In this document: one piece after another, positions 1-5,730 of the stretch
How the letters are laid out: each line of letters begins with the position of its first letter
Numbering within the stretch: the first letter of the stretch is position 1
NCBI GenBank assembly: GCA_003554115.1
Contig: PWFE01000066.1
Coordinates: 1-7,721 of the forward strand
DNA: 7,721 nucleotides
Direction: 5' to 3'
Origin: Haloferacaceae archaeon
Lineage (GTDB): Archaea; Halobacteriota; Halobacteria; Halobacteriales; Haloferacaceae
Translations under genes and position numbers: made by a program
The notes under the pieces: generated by a model
What the model saw: only the letters and a program-made list of their open reading frames with translations
The model's database searches: none
What the model was told of the DNA's origin: nothing

Positions 1-720
1 GGGCTGATAGGCGCGGTCCAAATCGACATCACACGCCTCCACGAAACGTGGATGGAGGTTATTTTTCCGCGCCAACTCAACCCGGGCCACGTCCTCGGTA
101 AGTGGAAACCCGAAACTGGCGCACAGAAAGTGGGCTACTATCTGTGGGCGGCCCTCGGCATCCTCCCTGTCCTCATTGGCTATCCCCTCCTGTTGGTTGG
201 CTTTGCAACCCGATACTATGCCGCAAAACTCGACAGTGCGGGAACGCGACTCGGATTCGCCGGTGTTATCCTGCTTTCAGTCGTTGTCTGGGGCGCACTG
301 ACAGCAGTCGCTCGAATCCAACTCTCGTTTGAGGGGTTTACTGCAGTGTTTGCAGCCAGCATTGTCGCAACCGTCGCAGCGGCCGCCGCCGTGTTTTTCT
401 CCCGGGTCGGCGGTCGGGCAACGAGCGTGCTGCTTGCGTATCCGTCGGCGATGAACGCGCTGTTTTTGCCCCCGGTGGTCGCCGCACTCTACTCGCCGGC
501 GCTCGGCCAACTCATCTTCCCCGGCAGCGAGCAGCTAGCGATCTGGATTCTGGATACCGTTCTCGTTGTCGGTGGACTCAACGAACTCCTCCGAGAGCAG
601 TTCGCACTTGAGGGCATCGGCTATGCGCTGATGTGGCTCGGATTGGCGATCCCGCTCGGCTGGCTGCTTGGATTGTTGGTCACGTTTGCGAACCTTATCC
701 GGCCGAAAGACGAAAACTGA
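1..720 (+). CDS. Multi-pass membrane protein of unknown function, 5' end outside window
   Basis: The frame is open from base 1 with no stop. The first in-frame ATG is at 52, but no Shine-Dalgarno or TATA box precedes it, and the 17 upstream codons (GLIGAVQIDITRLHETW) read like real protein, so the start is probably left of the window. From the ATG, 222 residues remain. Counting from that Met, about six hydrophobic segments are visible near residues 33-53, 67-89, 98-117, 126-149, 161-179 and 190-215. The soluble N-terminal stretch has a PRQLNPGHVLGKWKPETG motif, and the short charged tail ends RPKDEN. No catalytic or transport signature is recognisable. It resembles membrane proteins confined to haloarchaea, but I cannot assign a function. 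The next gene starts 48 bases after the stop on the same strand. Confidence 0.75.
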   Translation, partial: GLIGAVQIDITRLHETWMEVIFPRQLNPGHVLGKWKPETGAQKVGYYLWAALGILPVLIGYPLLLVGFATRYYAAKLDSAGTRLGFAGVILLSVVVWGALTAVARIQLSFEGFTAVFAASIVATVAAAAAVFFSRVGGRATSVLLAYPSAMNALFLPPVVAALYSPALGQLIFPGSEQLAIWILDTVLVVGGLNELLREQFALEGIGYALMWLGLAIPLGWLLGLLVTFANLIRPKDEN

Positions 721-739
721 CCGGCCCGTATCCGGTGTG

Positions 740-746
740 TTTAGGC
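740..746 (+). promoter_or_regulatory. Possible TATA box for the 61-aa membrane protein
   Basis: TTTAGG lies 23-29 bases before the ATG at 769, the distance expected if transcription starts at or near the start codon (leaderless mRNA). The 22 bases before the ATG contain no Shine-Dalgarno sequence. The box is a weak match, so read-through from the upstream membrane protein gene is also possible. Confidence 0.35.
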
Positions 747-768
747 ATCCAGAACCACTCCCTTCTGT

Positions 769-954
769 ATGGAGTTCGACCGCAAAACGACGATTGGACT
801 GTTCGTTGTGATTATCGCTGTCGGAACACTCAGCGTAATGCCAATGATGGTGACCTCGACAGTACTGACGATGGTGCTGCCATCGATGGCCGTCTTCGGA
901 CTGATTATGTTGCTACTGGGTATCAAACACGGCCAGTATCAGGCGTCTCACTAG
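769..954 (+). CDS. Small two-helix membrane protein, unknown function
   Basis: This 61-residue protein is nearly all hydrophobic. A short charged start (MEFDRKTT) leads into one helix near residues 8-27, a Met/Thr-rich turn, and a second helix near 31-51. The tail is polar (KHGQYQASH). The start ATG lies just downstream of a TATA-like box, and no other in-frame start gives a better protein. It resembles small two-helix proteins that I recall as widespread and uncharacterised in haloarchaea, but I cannot verify the family here. Its stop codon overlaps that of the converging DUF373 gene by four bases (CTAG). It may be a membrane partner of another protein; nothing in the sequence says which. 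Confidence 0.7.
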   Translation: MEFDRKTTIGLFVVIIAVGTLSVMPMMVTSTVLTMVLPSMAVFGLIMLLLGIKHGQYQASH

Positions 955-2048
955 GACCCTTCGAGTGCTGTCTCGACGCTTCGGCTTTCAAGCAGCGTCG
1001 ACAGCCGAACACCGAGTAGGCTCACGACGACGCCAGCAACGATGTAGACGACGAGTCGACCGACCGGACTCAACACGGCCGAGCCGACGGTCAACTCGGT
1101 TTCGAACACATAGCCCGTAAAGCCACGAACGACGATGCCGACCGACAACAGCCCAAACGGCAGGTTGATGTACGGCGACGTGACAGCCTCGGCAGCCAAC
1201 AGTTCATCAAGGAGTCGACCCACGCCTGCGGTGACGGCCGCAATCGCCAGCCACGGAATGCTATGGTGGACGAACACGACCGCTGCAATCGGCGTCAGAT
1301 CGGTACTCCCCAGCTCGGAGACGCCTAATGCGCCGACAAACAGCCCCACGACAGCGAGCCCTATCGCCGCGACGTACGTCACCACCGCTACGCGACCGGA
1401 GTACAGCACCTCACGCACCGACTCGGAGAGCGCGCCGACCAGTTCGTCGACGCCCAATCCCTTATATAGTATCGCGGTACCGAACAGGGCAGCGACGCCT
1501 GACAGCGCCGCGGCGGGCGAGACCCACACCAACAGCATTGGAATCAACAACAGACCGATGCCGAGCGGCACTAAGACGGTGGTTCGAAGCTCTTCGTCGG
1601 CCAGAAACTGTTTGAGCAGATAGTAGGTCGACTCGATATCCCGTGCTTGCCGAACGATCACCCGGTCGACGGCGTCGACTCGCAGCCGGCTCTCGATAAT
1701 TGGGACGACTCGCTCGTCGTCGATGCTGTCGATGACGACAATGCAGTCGGTCGGCTCATGCCGGTCGATTAGCGTCTCGAGTTGGGTCGCAATCGCGCGG
1801 TCGGCCGTAATCGCCGAGTCGTGATCGCCCGAGAGCACCGCCACAACGGCATCATCGCCCCCGTCGCGGAGTTCGCGCGTGACCCGGAGTGCTTCGAGCA
1901 GACTGTTGACACTGCTTGATTCGGGTTCGGCCAGCCCGACGTCGACCACCAGCGAGCGGACGGCTTCCCAGCCGGCGACTGGCGGCTCAATGCCGGCAGC
2001 CCCACCGATTGCGTTCTCGCGGTCGACACAGACGACGAGCGTCTTCAC
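951..2048 (-). CDS. DUF373 family membrane protein
   Basis: This 365-aa protein begins with GTG. Its N-terminal cytosolic half, roughly residues 1-150, carries the DUF373 (COG2237) pattern: CVDRENAIG at 7-15, a degenerate acidic motif EPESSSVN at 41-48, GDHDS at 74-78, VIDSIDDE at 105-112, and VIVRQARDIESTYYLL at 130-145. The second half is membrane-embedded, with hydrophobic segments near 157-175, 178-196, 220-241, 253-273, 292-310 and 328-347. The family is archaeal and has no established biochemical role. The usual acidic LADPEDSD-like motif is reduced here, as is the SDG of the VSDG motif. The GTG is supported by an AT-rich box about 28 bases upstream and no Shine-Dalgarno, which suggests a leaderless transcript. 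It lies 86 bases downstream of the coiled-coil gene on the same strand. Family assignment is confident; function is not known. Confidence 0.88.
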   Translation of the reverse strand: MKTLVVCVDRENAIGGAAGIEPPVAGWEAVRSLVVDVGLAEPESSSVNSLLEALRVTRELRDGGDDAVVAVLSGDHDSAITADRAIATQLETLIDRHEPTDCIVVIDSIDDERVVPIIESRLRVDAVDRVIVRQARDIESTYYLLKQFLADEELRTTVLVPLGIGLLLIPMLLVWVSPAAALSGVAALFGTAILYKGLGVDELVGALSESVREVLYSGRVAVVTYVAAIGLAVVGLFVGALGVSELGSTDLTPIAAVVFVHHSIPWLAIAAVTAGVGRLLDELLAAEAVTSPYINLPFGLLSVGIVVRGFTGYVFETELTVGSAVLSPVGRLVVYIVAGVVVSLLGVRLSTLLESRSVETALEGS

Positions 2049-2070
2049 AGCCGCTCAAAGCACACCTGTC

Positions 2071-2081
2071 GGTAAAAATCC
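2071..2081 (-). promoter_or_regulatory. TATA box for the DUF373 gene
   Basis: On the minus strand the sequence GGATTTTTACC is centred about 28 bases before the GTG at 2048. This matches leaderless haloarchaeal promoter spacing and supports the GTG as the true start. It also implies that the DUF373 gene has its own promoter, even though it lies just downstream of the coiled-coil gene. Confidence 0.5.
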
Positions 2082-2107
2082 CGTCGGTGTTCGTGTTAGT
2101 CTTGCCG

Positions 2108-2116
2108 CGAAAAACC
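2108..2116 (-). terminator. Possible T-run terminator after the coiled-coil gene
   Basis: On the minus strand, GGTTTTTCG begins about 19 bases after the stop of the coiled-coil gene. Archaeal transcription often ends at oligo-T runs without a hairpin, and this is the only such run in the 86-base gap. The run is only five T long, so the call is weak. Confidence 0.3.
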
Positions 2117-2134
2117 GCAAACTGCAGACCCGAA

Positions 2135-3046
2135 CTACAGAAGGCCGGTCTTCTGGAGCTTCATCAGATCTTCGGTGTCGAGCGTCTCGCCCTCTTTGAA
2201 TTTCTGATAGATGTCCTCGGCTTCCTGCTTTTCTTCTTCCATCTTCTCCTGGCGCTCGTCTTTGCGCTCTGCTTCTTCTTCTTTGTCCAACTCGCGGAGG
2301 CGTTTCTGGACGCGGACGAAGTCGTTGTGGTGGCGGTCGGCCGCCTCTTGGGCTTCGACGAACAGCTCGTGCATCTCGTCGGCGTTGTCGCGGATCTCGT
2401 CAGCCTCGCGGTAGGCCTCGATCATCTGGTTGTGATGCTCTTGGGCCTGGTCGGCGAGTTCCGTTACTTTCTGGTGGTGCTGGGAGGCCTCTGATCTAAC
2501 CTCTTCGGCCTCTTCGACGAGTTCGTCGAGCTCACCGGTGTCGTCGACTTTCTCCTTTTTTTCTGCGAGCTCTTCGCGTTTGGCATCGATTTTCTCGATG
2601 AGTTCGCGCTCGTCTTCGGTCGAGAGCACTTCGGTCTGCTGTTGGAACTCTAAGTCCTGGATTTCGGATTCGAGCTCTTCGATGGGTTTGCCATCGTCGA
2701 GTTCGAGATCCTCTTTCATCGCCTCGACCTTGTTAAAGAGTTTGTTGGCCTCGGCGTTGAGCTCGTTGCGGCTCTCTTTGTGTTCTTGGACCTGCTCGTT
2801 GAGCGAATCGCGCTGTTCGCGGTGCTCTTGGGCTTCGTCGACCTTTTCGCGCGTTTCGGCGTTCAGGTCGTCGCGCTTTGAGGCGCGTTCGGAAGCCATC
2901 TGGTTCAGCTCGTTGCGTCGATCGCGAAGCTGACCTGCGAGTTTGATTAGTTTGCCTTTCGAGCCGTTTTCGAGCCGTTCGTCGGTGAGCTCGACGTTAT
3001 CGGATGCGTTGAGCTCTTCGATGTCGTATTCGTTTACTACACTCAT
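2135..3046 (-). CDS. Charged coiled-coil protein, COG1340-like
   Basis: This soluble 303-aa protein is almost entirely Glu/Lys/Arg/Gln-rich and helical, with no cysteine and no membrane segment. A short acidic N-terminal region (residues 1-27) is followed by long heptad-like helices over about 30-115 and 122-275, including the near-repeats EHREQRDSLNE (75-85) and EHKESRNELNA (88-98). A GELDEL break sits near 171-176. The C-terminal motif IYQKFKEGETLDTEDLMKLQ (279-298), the FQQQTEVLSTEDEREL stretch (134-149) and the overall length match what I know of the archaeal COG1340 coiled-coil family, whose members are sometimes mislabelled as phosphoserine phosphatase. No enzyme motif is present. I chose ATG 3046 because GAGG stands 8 bases upstream of it. 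An upstream GTG at 3097 would add 17 residues unlike the rest. A structural or scaffolding role is a guess. Confidence 0.82.
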   Translation of the reverse strand: MSVVNEYDIEELNASDNVELTDERLENGSKGKLIKLAGQLRDRRNELNQMASERASKRDDLNAETREKVDEAQEHREQRDSLNEQVQEHKESRNELNAEANKLFNKVEAMKEDLELDDGKPIEELESEIQDLEFQQQTEVLSTEDERELIEKIDAKREELAEKKEKVDDTGELDELVEEAEEVRSEASQHHQKVTELADQAQEHHNQMIEAYREADEIRDNADEMHELFVEAQEAADRHHNDFVRVQKRLRELDKEEEAERKDERQEKMEEEKQEAEDIYQKFKEGETLDTEDLMKLQKTGLL

Positions 3047-3054
3047 TGTTGAAA

Positions 3055-3058
3055 CCTC
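3055..3058 (-). promoter_or_regulatory. Shine-Dalgarno site deciding the coiled-coil start
   Basis: GAGG followed by TTTCAACA and then ATG at 3046 gives an 8-base spacer. It fixes the start at 3046 rather than the GTG at 3097, and shows that this mRNA has a leader, unlike several neighbours. Confidence 0.55.
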
Positions 3059-3083
3059 GGTACCATTGTTGCTCCGGACATGG

Positions 3084-3099
3084 CAGTGGCCTGCCACTG
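3084..3099 (-). other. Hairpin in the predicted 5' leader of the coiled-coil gene
   Basis: CAGTGG and CCACTG form a perfect 6-bp stem around a 4-base loop, 38 bases upstream of the ATG at 3046. An alternative pairing GGCAG/CTGCC overlaps it. If transcription starts from the TATA box at 3193-3207, this lies in a leader of about 120 bases. It could be an RNA element or a DNA operator; six pairs may also occur by chance. Confidence 0.35.
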
Positions 3100-3192
3100 T
3101 GCGACCGACCGTGGATAAGAGTTCCCGATCATTCTGCGTGCGATGCCACCAGCGCCGGAGGCGTTCTGGTAGCTACACATTCAATCGGACCC

Positions 3193-3207
3193 AATATAAA
3201 TACTTCG
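3193..3207 (-). promoter_or_regulatory. BRE/TATA promoter element, leftward (coiled-coil gene)
   Basis: The minus strand reads CGAAGTATTTATATT: a purine-rich BRE-like CGAAG directly followed by a strong TTTATA box. Transcription would start near 3168-3170, leaving a leader of about 120 bases before the ATG at 3046. No equally good box lies closer to that start. Confidence 0.5.
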
Positions 3208-3233
3208 GTGCCACAGAGTGTGGAAAGAGCTAT

Positions 3234-3257
3234 CATACCGCCTGATTTCGGCGTATG
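3234..3257. repeat. Imperfect palindrome between the divergent promoters
   Basis: The arms CATAC-(C)-GCC and GGC-GTATG pair over 8 positions with one bulged base around a 7-base TGATTTC centre. It sits between the two divergent TATA boxes, about 27 bases before the rightward box and 27 bases before the BRE of the leftward one. That is a reasonable place for a shared operator or activator site. No known regulator motif is recognised. Confidence 0.3.
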
Positions 3258-3280
3258 CGACCAATTCACACAATCCGGCG

Positions 3281-3292
3281 TTTGTATATAAA
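3281..3292 (+). promoter_or_regulatory. TATA box, rightward (cysteine-rich protein gene)
   Basis: TTTGTATATAAA is the strongest TATA box on the plus strand. Initiation would be expected near 3315-3318, giving a leader of about 45 bases that contains the Shine-Dalgarno before the ATG at 3363. Confidence 0.5.
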
Positions 3293-3350
3293 TGGTGTGG
3301 TGGTTTCACTTTCACTCCCCGGTTGGCGTGCATTCATACCTAATCGGCGA

Positions 3351-3355
3351 GAGGG
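3351..3355 (+). promoter_or_regulatory. Shine-Dalgarno site of the 55-aa protein
   Basis: GAGGG within GAGGGATGAT stands 7 bases before the ATG at 3363, a normal distance. It supports translation of the short reading frame that follows. Confidence 0.5.
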
Positions 3356-3362
3356 ATGATCT

Positions 3363-3530
3363 ATGTTGGATCAACTGACACTCTCTTGCGACGGTCCGAA
3401 CTGCGACCGACAACTCGACCGCTCGGCGCTGCGGCTGTCGATCAAAACGCCGTCGGGAACGCGTCGAGCATACGAGTGTGACTGTGGAGCCGTGACGATT
3501 ACGGTCGTTCGTGAGTGTCGAACCGAGTGA
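3363..3530 (+). CDS. 55-aa cysteine-rich protein, possible zinc finger
   Basis: This small frame starts MLDQLTLSCDGPNC and ends VVRECRTE. Five cysteines are present: C9 and C14 in an SCDGPNC knuckle, C39 and C41 in YECDCGA, and C52 near the end. Two cysteine pairs separated by about 25 residues resemble the very small zinc-binding proteins common in haloarchaea, although the spacing (C-x4-C, C-x-C) is not the classical CPxCG. It has a Shine-Dalgarno at the right distance and a TATA box with a short leader. The DUF371 gene starts 29 bases after its stop on the same strand, so the two may be co-transcribed. Function is unknown; nucleic-acid or protein binding would be typical for such proteins. 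That it is a real gene is fairly likely. Confidence 0.6.
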   Translation: MLDQLTLSCDGPNCDRQLDRSALRLSIKTPSGTRRAYECDCGAVTITVVRECRTE

Positions 3531-3531
3531 C

Positions 3532-3540
3532 CTTTTCGGT
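3532..3540 (+). promoter_or_regulatory. Possible TATA box before DUF371
   Basis: CTTTTCGGT is centred about 25 bases before the ATG at 3560, and no clear Shine-Dalgarno precedes that ATG. A leaderless transcript from here is possible, alongside read-through from the cysteine-rich protein gene. Confidence 0.3.
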
Positions 3541-3559
3541 GCCGCCAGAGAAACGGGGT

Positions 3560-3985
3560 ATGGAGCAGATCGAAACGATTCGTGCGCGTGGTCATGAACA
3601 CGTTCAAGCAACCCACGCCAGCACGTTCGAACTCACGAGCGACGACTGGCTCACCCCCGCTGGCGACTGTATTCTTGGAATCGAGGCCGACCGAACCCCC
3701 GCCGATTTTGCAGACTCGTTCGTTGAGGCCGCCCAGTCGGTCGACGCCGAGATCACCGCCACCCTCTCAGCAGGCGACCACACTCACATCATCACCGGCC
3801 GGGGCCACCCCAACCTCTCGTTCGAAGACGACCGCAGCGCCGTCGGCCGCACGAGCGACTACACCTGCGAGCGGACGATCATGATCGGCGCAGACAGCGC
3901 AGCCGAGAGCGTCGACCGCGAGTTGGTCGAAGCACTCGCCGACGGGGCTGATCTGACGCTCGAACTGCGGGTGAGCGTCGAGTAA
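3560..3985 (+). CDS. DUF371 family protein
   Basis: This soluble acidic protein has 141 residues, about the usual length for DUF371 (COG2090), an archaeal family without an established role. The family pattern is clear: ARGHEHVQATHASTFELT at 9-26, LTPAGDCILGIEADRTP at 31-47, ITGRGHPNLSF at 78-88, and a closing RTSDYTCERTIMIGADSAA at 97-115 with a helix after it. H12, H19 and H83 together with C37 and C103 are the most striking polar residues and may form a binding site; that is my inference. I chose ATG 3560 because the family starts right before the first motif. An in-frame ATG at 3515 would overlap the upstream gene and add 15 unrelated residues. Codon use and acidity match the neighbours. 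Confidence 0.88.
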   Translation: MEQIETIRARGHEHVQATHASTFELTSDDWLTPAGDCILGIEADRTPADFADSFVEAAQSVDAEITATLSAGDHTHIITGRGHPNLSFEDDRSAVGRTSDYTCERTIMIGADSAAESVDRELVEALADGADLTLELRVSVE

Positions 3986-4063
3986 AGACGAATTCGGCTC
4001 GCTACACTGGATTTCGATGGTTGTACCAGAAGGTGTAGGAGGGACACACAAAATCAGCTATGT

Positions 4064-4792
4064 ATGCTTTCAGGCAAAACTGCGATTGTGACTGGTGGGT
4101 CGGCAGGCATTGGGAAAGCCATCGCCGCGGAGTTTATCGAACAGGGAGCCTCGGTCGTTATCGCAAACCGAAGCGAAAAGAAAGGTACAGCAACTGCCGA
4201 GGAACTCGGCTGTTCGTTTATCCAGTGCGATGTCTCGTCGTACGAGTCGGTCGAATCGCTGGTTGAACAAACTGTCGAACAGTATGGTGGGCTGGATATT
4301 CTGGTCAACAACGCCGGCATTGGACTCACTGGAACCGTTGAGACCACGACGCTCGACGACTGGCACAAACTCCTTGAGGTCAACCTCAATGGGGTGATTT
4401 ACGGAACGCGGGCGGCGATGCCACACCTTTTGGAGTCTTCGGGGACGGTGCTCAACGTTGCGTCGGTGTTCGGGCTTGTCGGCGGCCCCCAGACGGCGGC
4501 GTACGCAACTGCCAAAGGTGCAGTCATCAATTTCACGCGGACGACAGCTGTCGACTACGCCGAGGCAGGGGTGCGGGTCAACAGCATCTGTCCCGGCTTT
4601 GTCGAAACCGAGATGACTTCATCCGAACTGGAGAAAGACTCCTTCTATGAGTTCGTGCTCAACCAGACGCCGATTAATCGCATTGCCCAGCCCAAAGAAG
4701 TCGCCGAGCCGGCTGCCTTTCTCGTCTCCGAGAAGGCCTCTTATATCACCGGCGTCAATCTCGCAATTGACGGCGGCTGGACGACACACTGA
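4064..4792 (+). CDS. Short-chain dehydrogenase/reductase (SDR), FabG-like
   Basis: This 242-aa classical SDR is full length. It would catalyse NAD(P)-dependent oxidation or reduction of a carbonyl/alcohol pair in the cytoplasm. Rossmann motif TGGSAGIG is at 10-17, and CDV at 55-57 marks the adenine-binding acidic site. NNAG is at 82-85, and the catalytic set is N107, S134, Y147 and K151 (YATAK). PG is at 177-178 and the C-terminal signature IDGGW at 235-239. Asn35-Arg36 after the second strand suggests NADP(H) rather than NAD. The substrate cannot be read: 3-oxoacyl-ACP reductase-like and sugar or alcohol dehydrogenases share this pattern. No better in-frame start exists upstream. AGGAGGGA lies about 19 bases before the ATG, rather far for a normal Shine-Dalgarno, and I see no clear TATA box. 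It ends 51 bases before the converging NosL-like gene. Confidence 0.9.
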   Translation: MLSGKTAIVTGGSAGIGKAIAAEFIEQGASVVIANRSEKKGTATAEELGCSFIQCDVSSYESVESLVEQTVEQYGGLDILVNNAGIGLTGTVETTTLDDWHKLLEVNLNGVIYGTRAAMPHLLESSGTVLNVASVFGLVGGPQTAAYATAKGAVINFTRTTAVDYAEAGVRVNSICPGFVETEMTSSELEKDSFYEFVLNQTPINRIAQPKEVAEPAAFLVSEKASYITGVNLAIDGGWTTH

Positions 4793-4826
4793 GACCTGAG
4801 CCATCAACCGCCATCCCAATCGGCTG

Positions 4827-4841
4827 CAGCGCTATTCGCTG
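4827..4841. terminator. Small hairpin between converging genes
   Basis: CAGCG-CTATT-CGCTG can form a 5-bp stem in the 51-base gap between the SDR gene and the NosL-like gene. It is followed on the plus strand only by TTCT, so it is at best a weak terminator or processing site serving both directions. Confidence 0.25.
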
Positions 4842-4843
4842 TT

Positions 4844-5584
4844 CTACTCGTGGTCTTCGTTGTCGTGGCCACCCTCGTCATGGCCTCCATTATCGTGACT
4901 TCCGCCATCGTCGTGGCCACCACCGTCGTGACTGCCATCAGCATCATCACCATCCTCTTCGAAGAAATTGCTGCGATACAGCACCGCGAGATCCATATCG
5001 AACGCCTCGAAGCTGATTATGTCTGTCTCCGTGCGATAGGAGACATCGTGTTCATCGTTGAGTTCCTGAATGAACGCCTCGGCGCGTTCGCGTGTTTCGA
5101 ACGGCGTCGGGTTTCGCATCATGATATCGTCGACGTGATCGGTTTCAGTGACCCGGACGTAGTAGCAGTCGGTACCGTCGATAAGTTCTCCCGTCTCGTA
5201 GTCGCTGACCCAGACGTTTTCGATCGGTTCGTCGTCCCCGCCAAACCGTTCGGGATCGACAGTGTAAGCCAGTAGACAGCCAGCCGAACAGAAGTATGTT
5301 CTCGTTCCGTCGGTTGTCACGAGCTGGGCGTTCCACTCAGGGTACTCCGGTGTGATCATCCCACAGACTGCACATGCTTGCTCATCAGGAAACTCCGTGG
5401 GCGAATCGAGATCGTCTGTGGAGCCCGTCTCAGCGTCGACCGGTTCGTCTTCCGGAGAATCGCTGTCGCCGACACAGCCCGCCAGTGCCAACACCGTGCC
5501 TGCTCCGAGCGTCCCGAGCAGTGTCCGTCTGGTCGCGTTTCGGTGCCGGTCGACAGAACAGCAGTCATCAGTGGGTGTCTGCAT
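4844..5584 (-). CDS. NosL-like metal-binding lipoprotein with His-rich tail
   Basis: This 246-aa protein has a twin-arginine lipoprotein signal: RR at 19-20, a hydrophobic stretch, and lipobox LAGC with the lipidated Cys at 37. It should therefore be exported folded and anchored outside. After an acidic linker comes the NosL-type domain: CAVCGM at 71-76, FCSAGC at 98-103, and the PFETRERAEAF region near 161-171. NosL proteins are Cu(I)-binding lipoproteins associated with nitrous oxide reductase maturation. The tail (217-246) carries six histidines, H219, 224, 230, 235, 240 and 245, in HDxGG-like units, suggesting extra metal binding. I chose ATG 5584 because a TATA box lies about 28 bases upstream. 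ATG 5596 and a TTG at 5734 are alternatives that add unrelated residues. It follows the P1B ATPase by 146 bases on the same strand. No nosZ-type gene is in the window, so a role in metal handling with the ATPase is likelier. Confidence 0.85.
   Translation of the reverse strand: MQTPTDDCCSVDRHRNATRRTLLGTLGAGTVLALAGCVGDSDSPEDEPVDAETGSTDDLDSPTEFPDEQACAVCGMITPEYPEWNAQLVTTDGTRTYFCSAGCLLAYTVDPERFGGDDEPIENVWVSDYETGELIDGTDCYYVRVTETDHVDDIMMRNPTPFETRERAEAFIQELNDEHDVSYRTETDIISFEAFDMDLAVLYRSNFFEEDGDDADGSHDGGGHDDGGSHDNGGHDEGGHDNEDHE
4850..4930 (-). repeat. 15-base tandem repeat encoding the His-rich tail
   Basis: On the minus strand, six histidine codons (five CAC, one CAT at 4880-4882) recur every 15 bases, with one 18-base step. 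They encode HDxGG-like units at the end of the NosL-like protein. The units differ at third positions and in the variable residue, so the repeat is not a fresh duplication, but copy number could vary between strains. Confidence 0.6.
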
Positions 5585-5607
5585 CGACTCAACCATCGAT
5601 AGGGACC

Positions 5608-5615
5608 GAAAATAC
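5608..5615 (-). promoter_or_regulatory. TATA box for the NosL-like gene
   Basis: The minus strand reads GAAACGTATTTTCGG, with a BRE-like GAAAC before the GTATTTTC box. The box is centred about 28 bases before the ATG at 5584. This spacing implies a leaderless transcript and decides the start in favour of 5584 over 5596. The gene can thus be transcribed independently of the ATPase. Confidence 0.5.
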
Positions 5616-5689
5616 GTTTCTGGTACGCTAGACCAACGACCAATCCAGCCCTGCCACAGCGTCACCGAATTCGAGCTCCTGTTTTGACT

Positions 5690-5722
5690 GGACGGCAGTC
5701 GTCGACGCGTTGTCTTCCGTCC
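5690..5722 (-). terminator. Inverted repeat just after the ATPase stop
   Basis: GGACGG and CCGTCC can pair over 6 bases around 21 bases, and the loop contains a GTCGAC palindrome. It begins 8 bases after the ATPase stop. No T-run follows on the minus strand, so termination is unproven. It might instead protect the mRNA end or bind a regulator of the NosL-like gene. Confidence 0.25.
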
Positions 5723-5730
5723 GGATACTA

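Larger units (their letters stand above)
3047..3362. other. Divergent intergenic region with two promoters
   Basis: These 316 bases separate the coiled-coil gene (leftward) from the cysteine-rich protein gene (rightward). No convincing protein-coding frame fills them. They contain a leader hairpin (3084-3099), a minus-strand TATA box (3193-3207), a small inverted repeat CCACA-GAG-TGTGG (3211-3223), an imperfect palindrome (3234-3257), a plus-strand TATA box (3281-3292) and a Shine-Dalgarno (3351-3355). The part around both TATA boxes is distinctly AT-richer than the rest of the window. At this length the region could also hold a small RNA, but I see no specific sign of one. Confidence 0.6.

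Noticed and set aside
1135..1623. 162-codon plus-strand frame opposite the DUF373 gene
   Set aside because: It is Ser/Thr/Pro-rich and low in complexity, as expected for an antisense shadow; the minus strand carries the DUF373 motifs.
2538..2933. Ser-rich plus-strand frame opposite the coiled-coil gene
   Set aside because: The poly-Ser composition is the complement of Glu/Lys/Arg codons in the real gene; no start signals are present.
3047..3097. GTG at 3097 as start of the coiled-coil protein
   Set aside because: The added 17 residues (Cys/His-containing) are unlike the rest, and they cover the leader hairpin and the Shine-Dalgarno that serves ATG 3046.
3515..3559. Upstream in-frame ATG that would lengthen the DUF371 protein by 15 residues
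   Set aside because: It overlaps the end of the cysteine-rich gene, has no Shine-Dalgarno, and the added residues do not belong to the DUF371 pattern, which begins right after ATG 3560.
4850..4930. Tandem repeat considered as a CRISPR-like or regulatory array
   Set aside because: The 15-base period is in frame with the NosL-like gene and encodes HDxGG units; there are no spacers.
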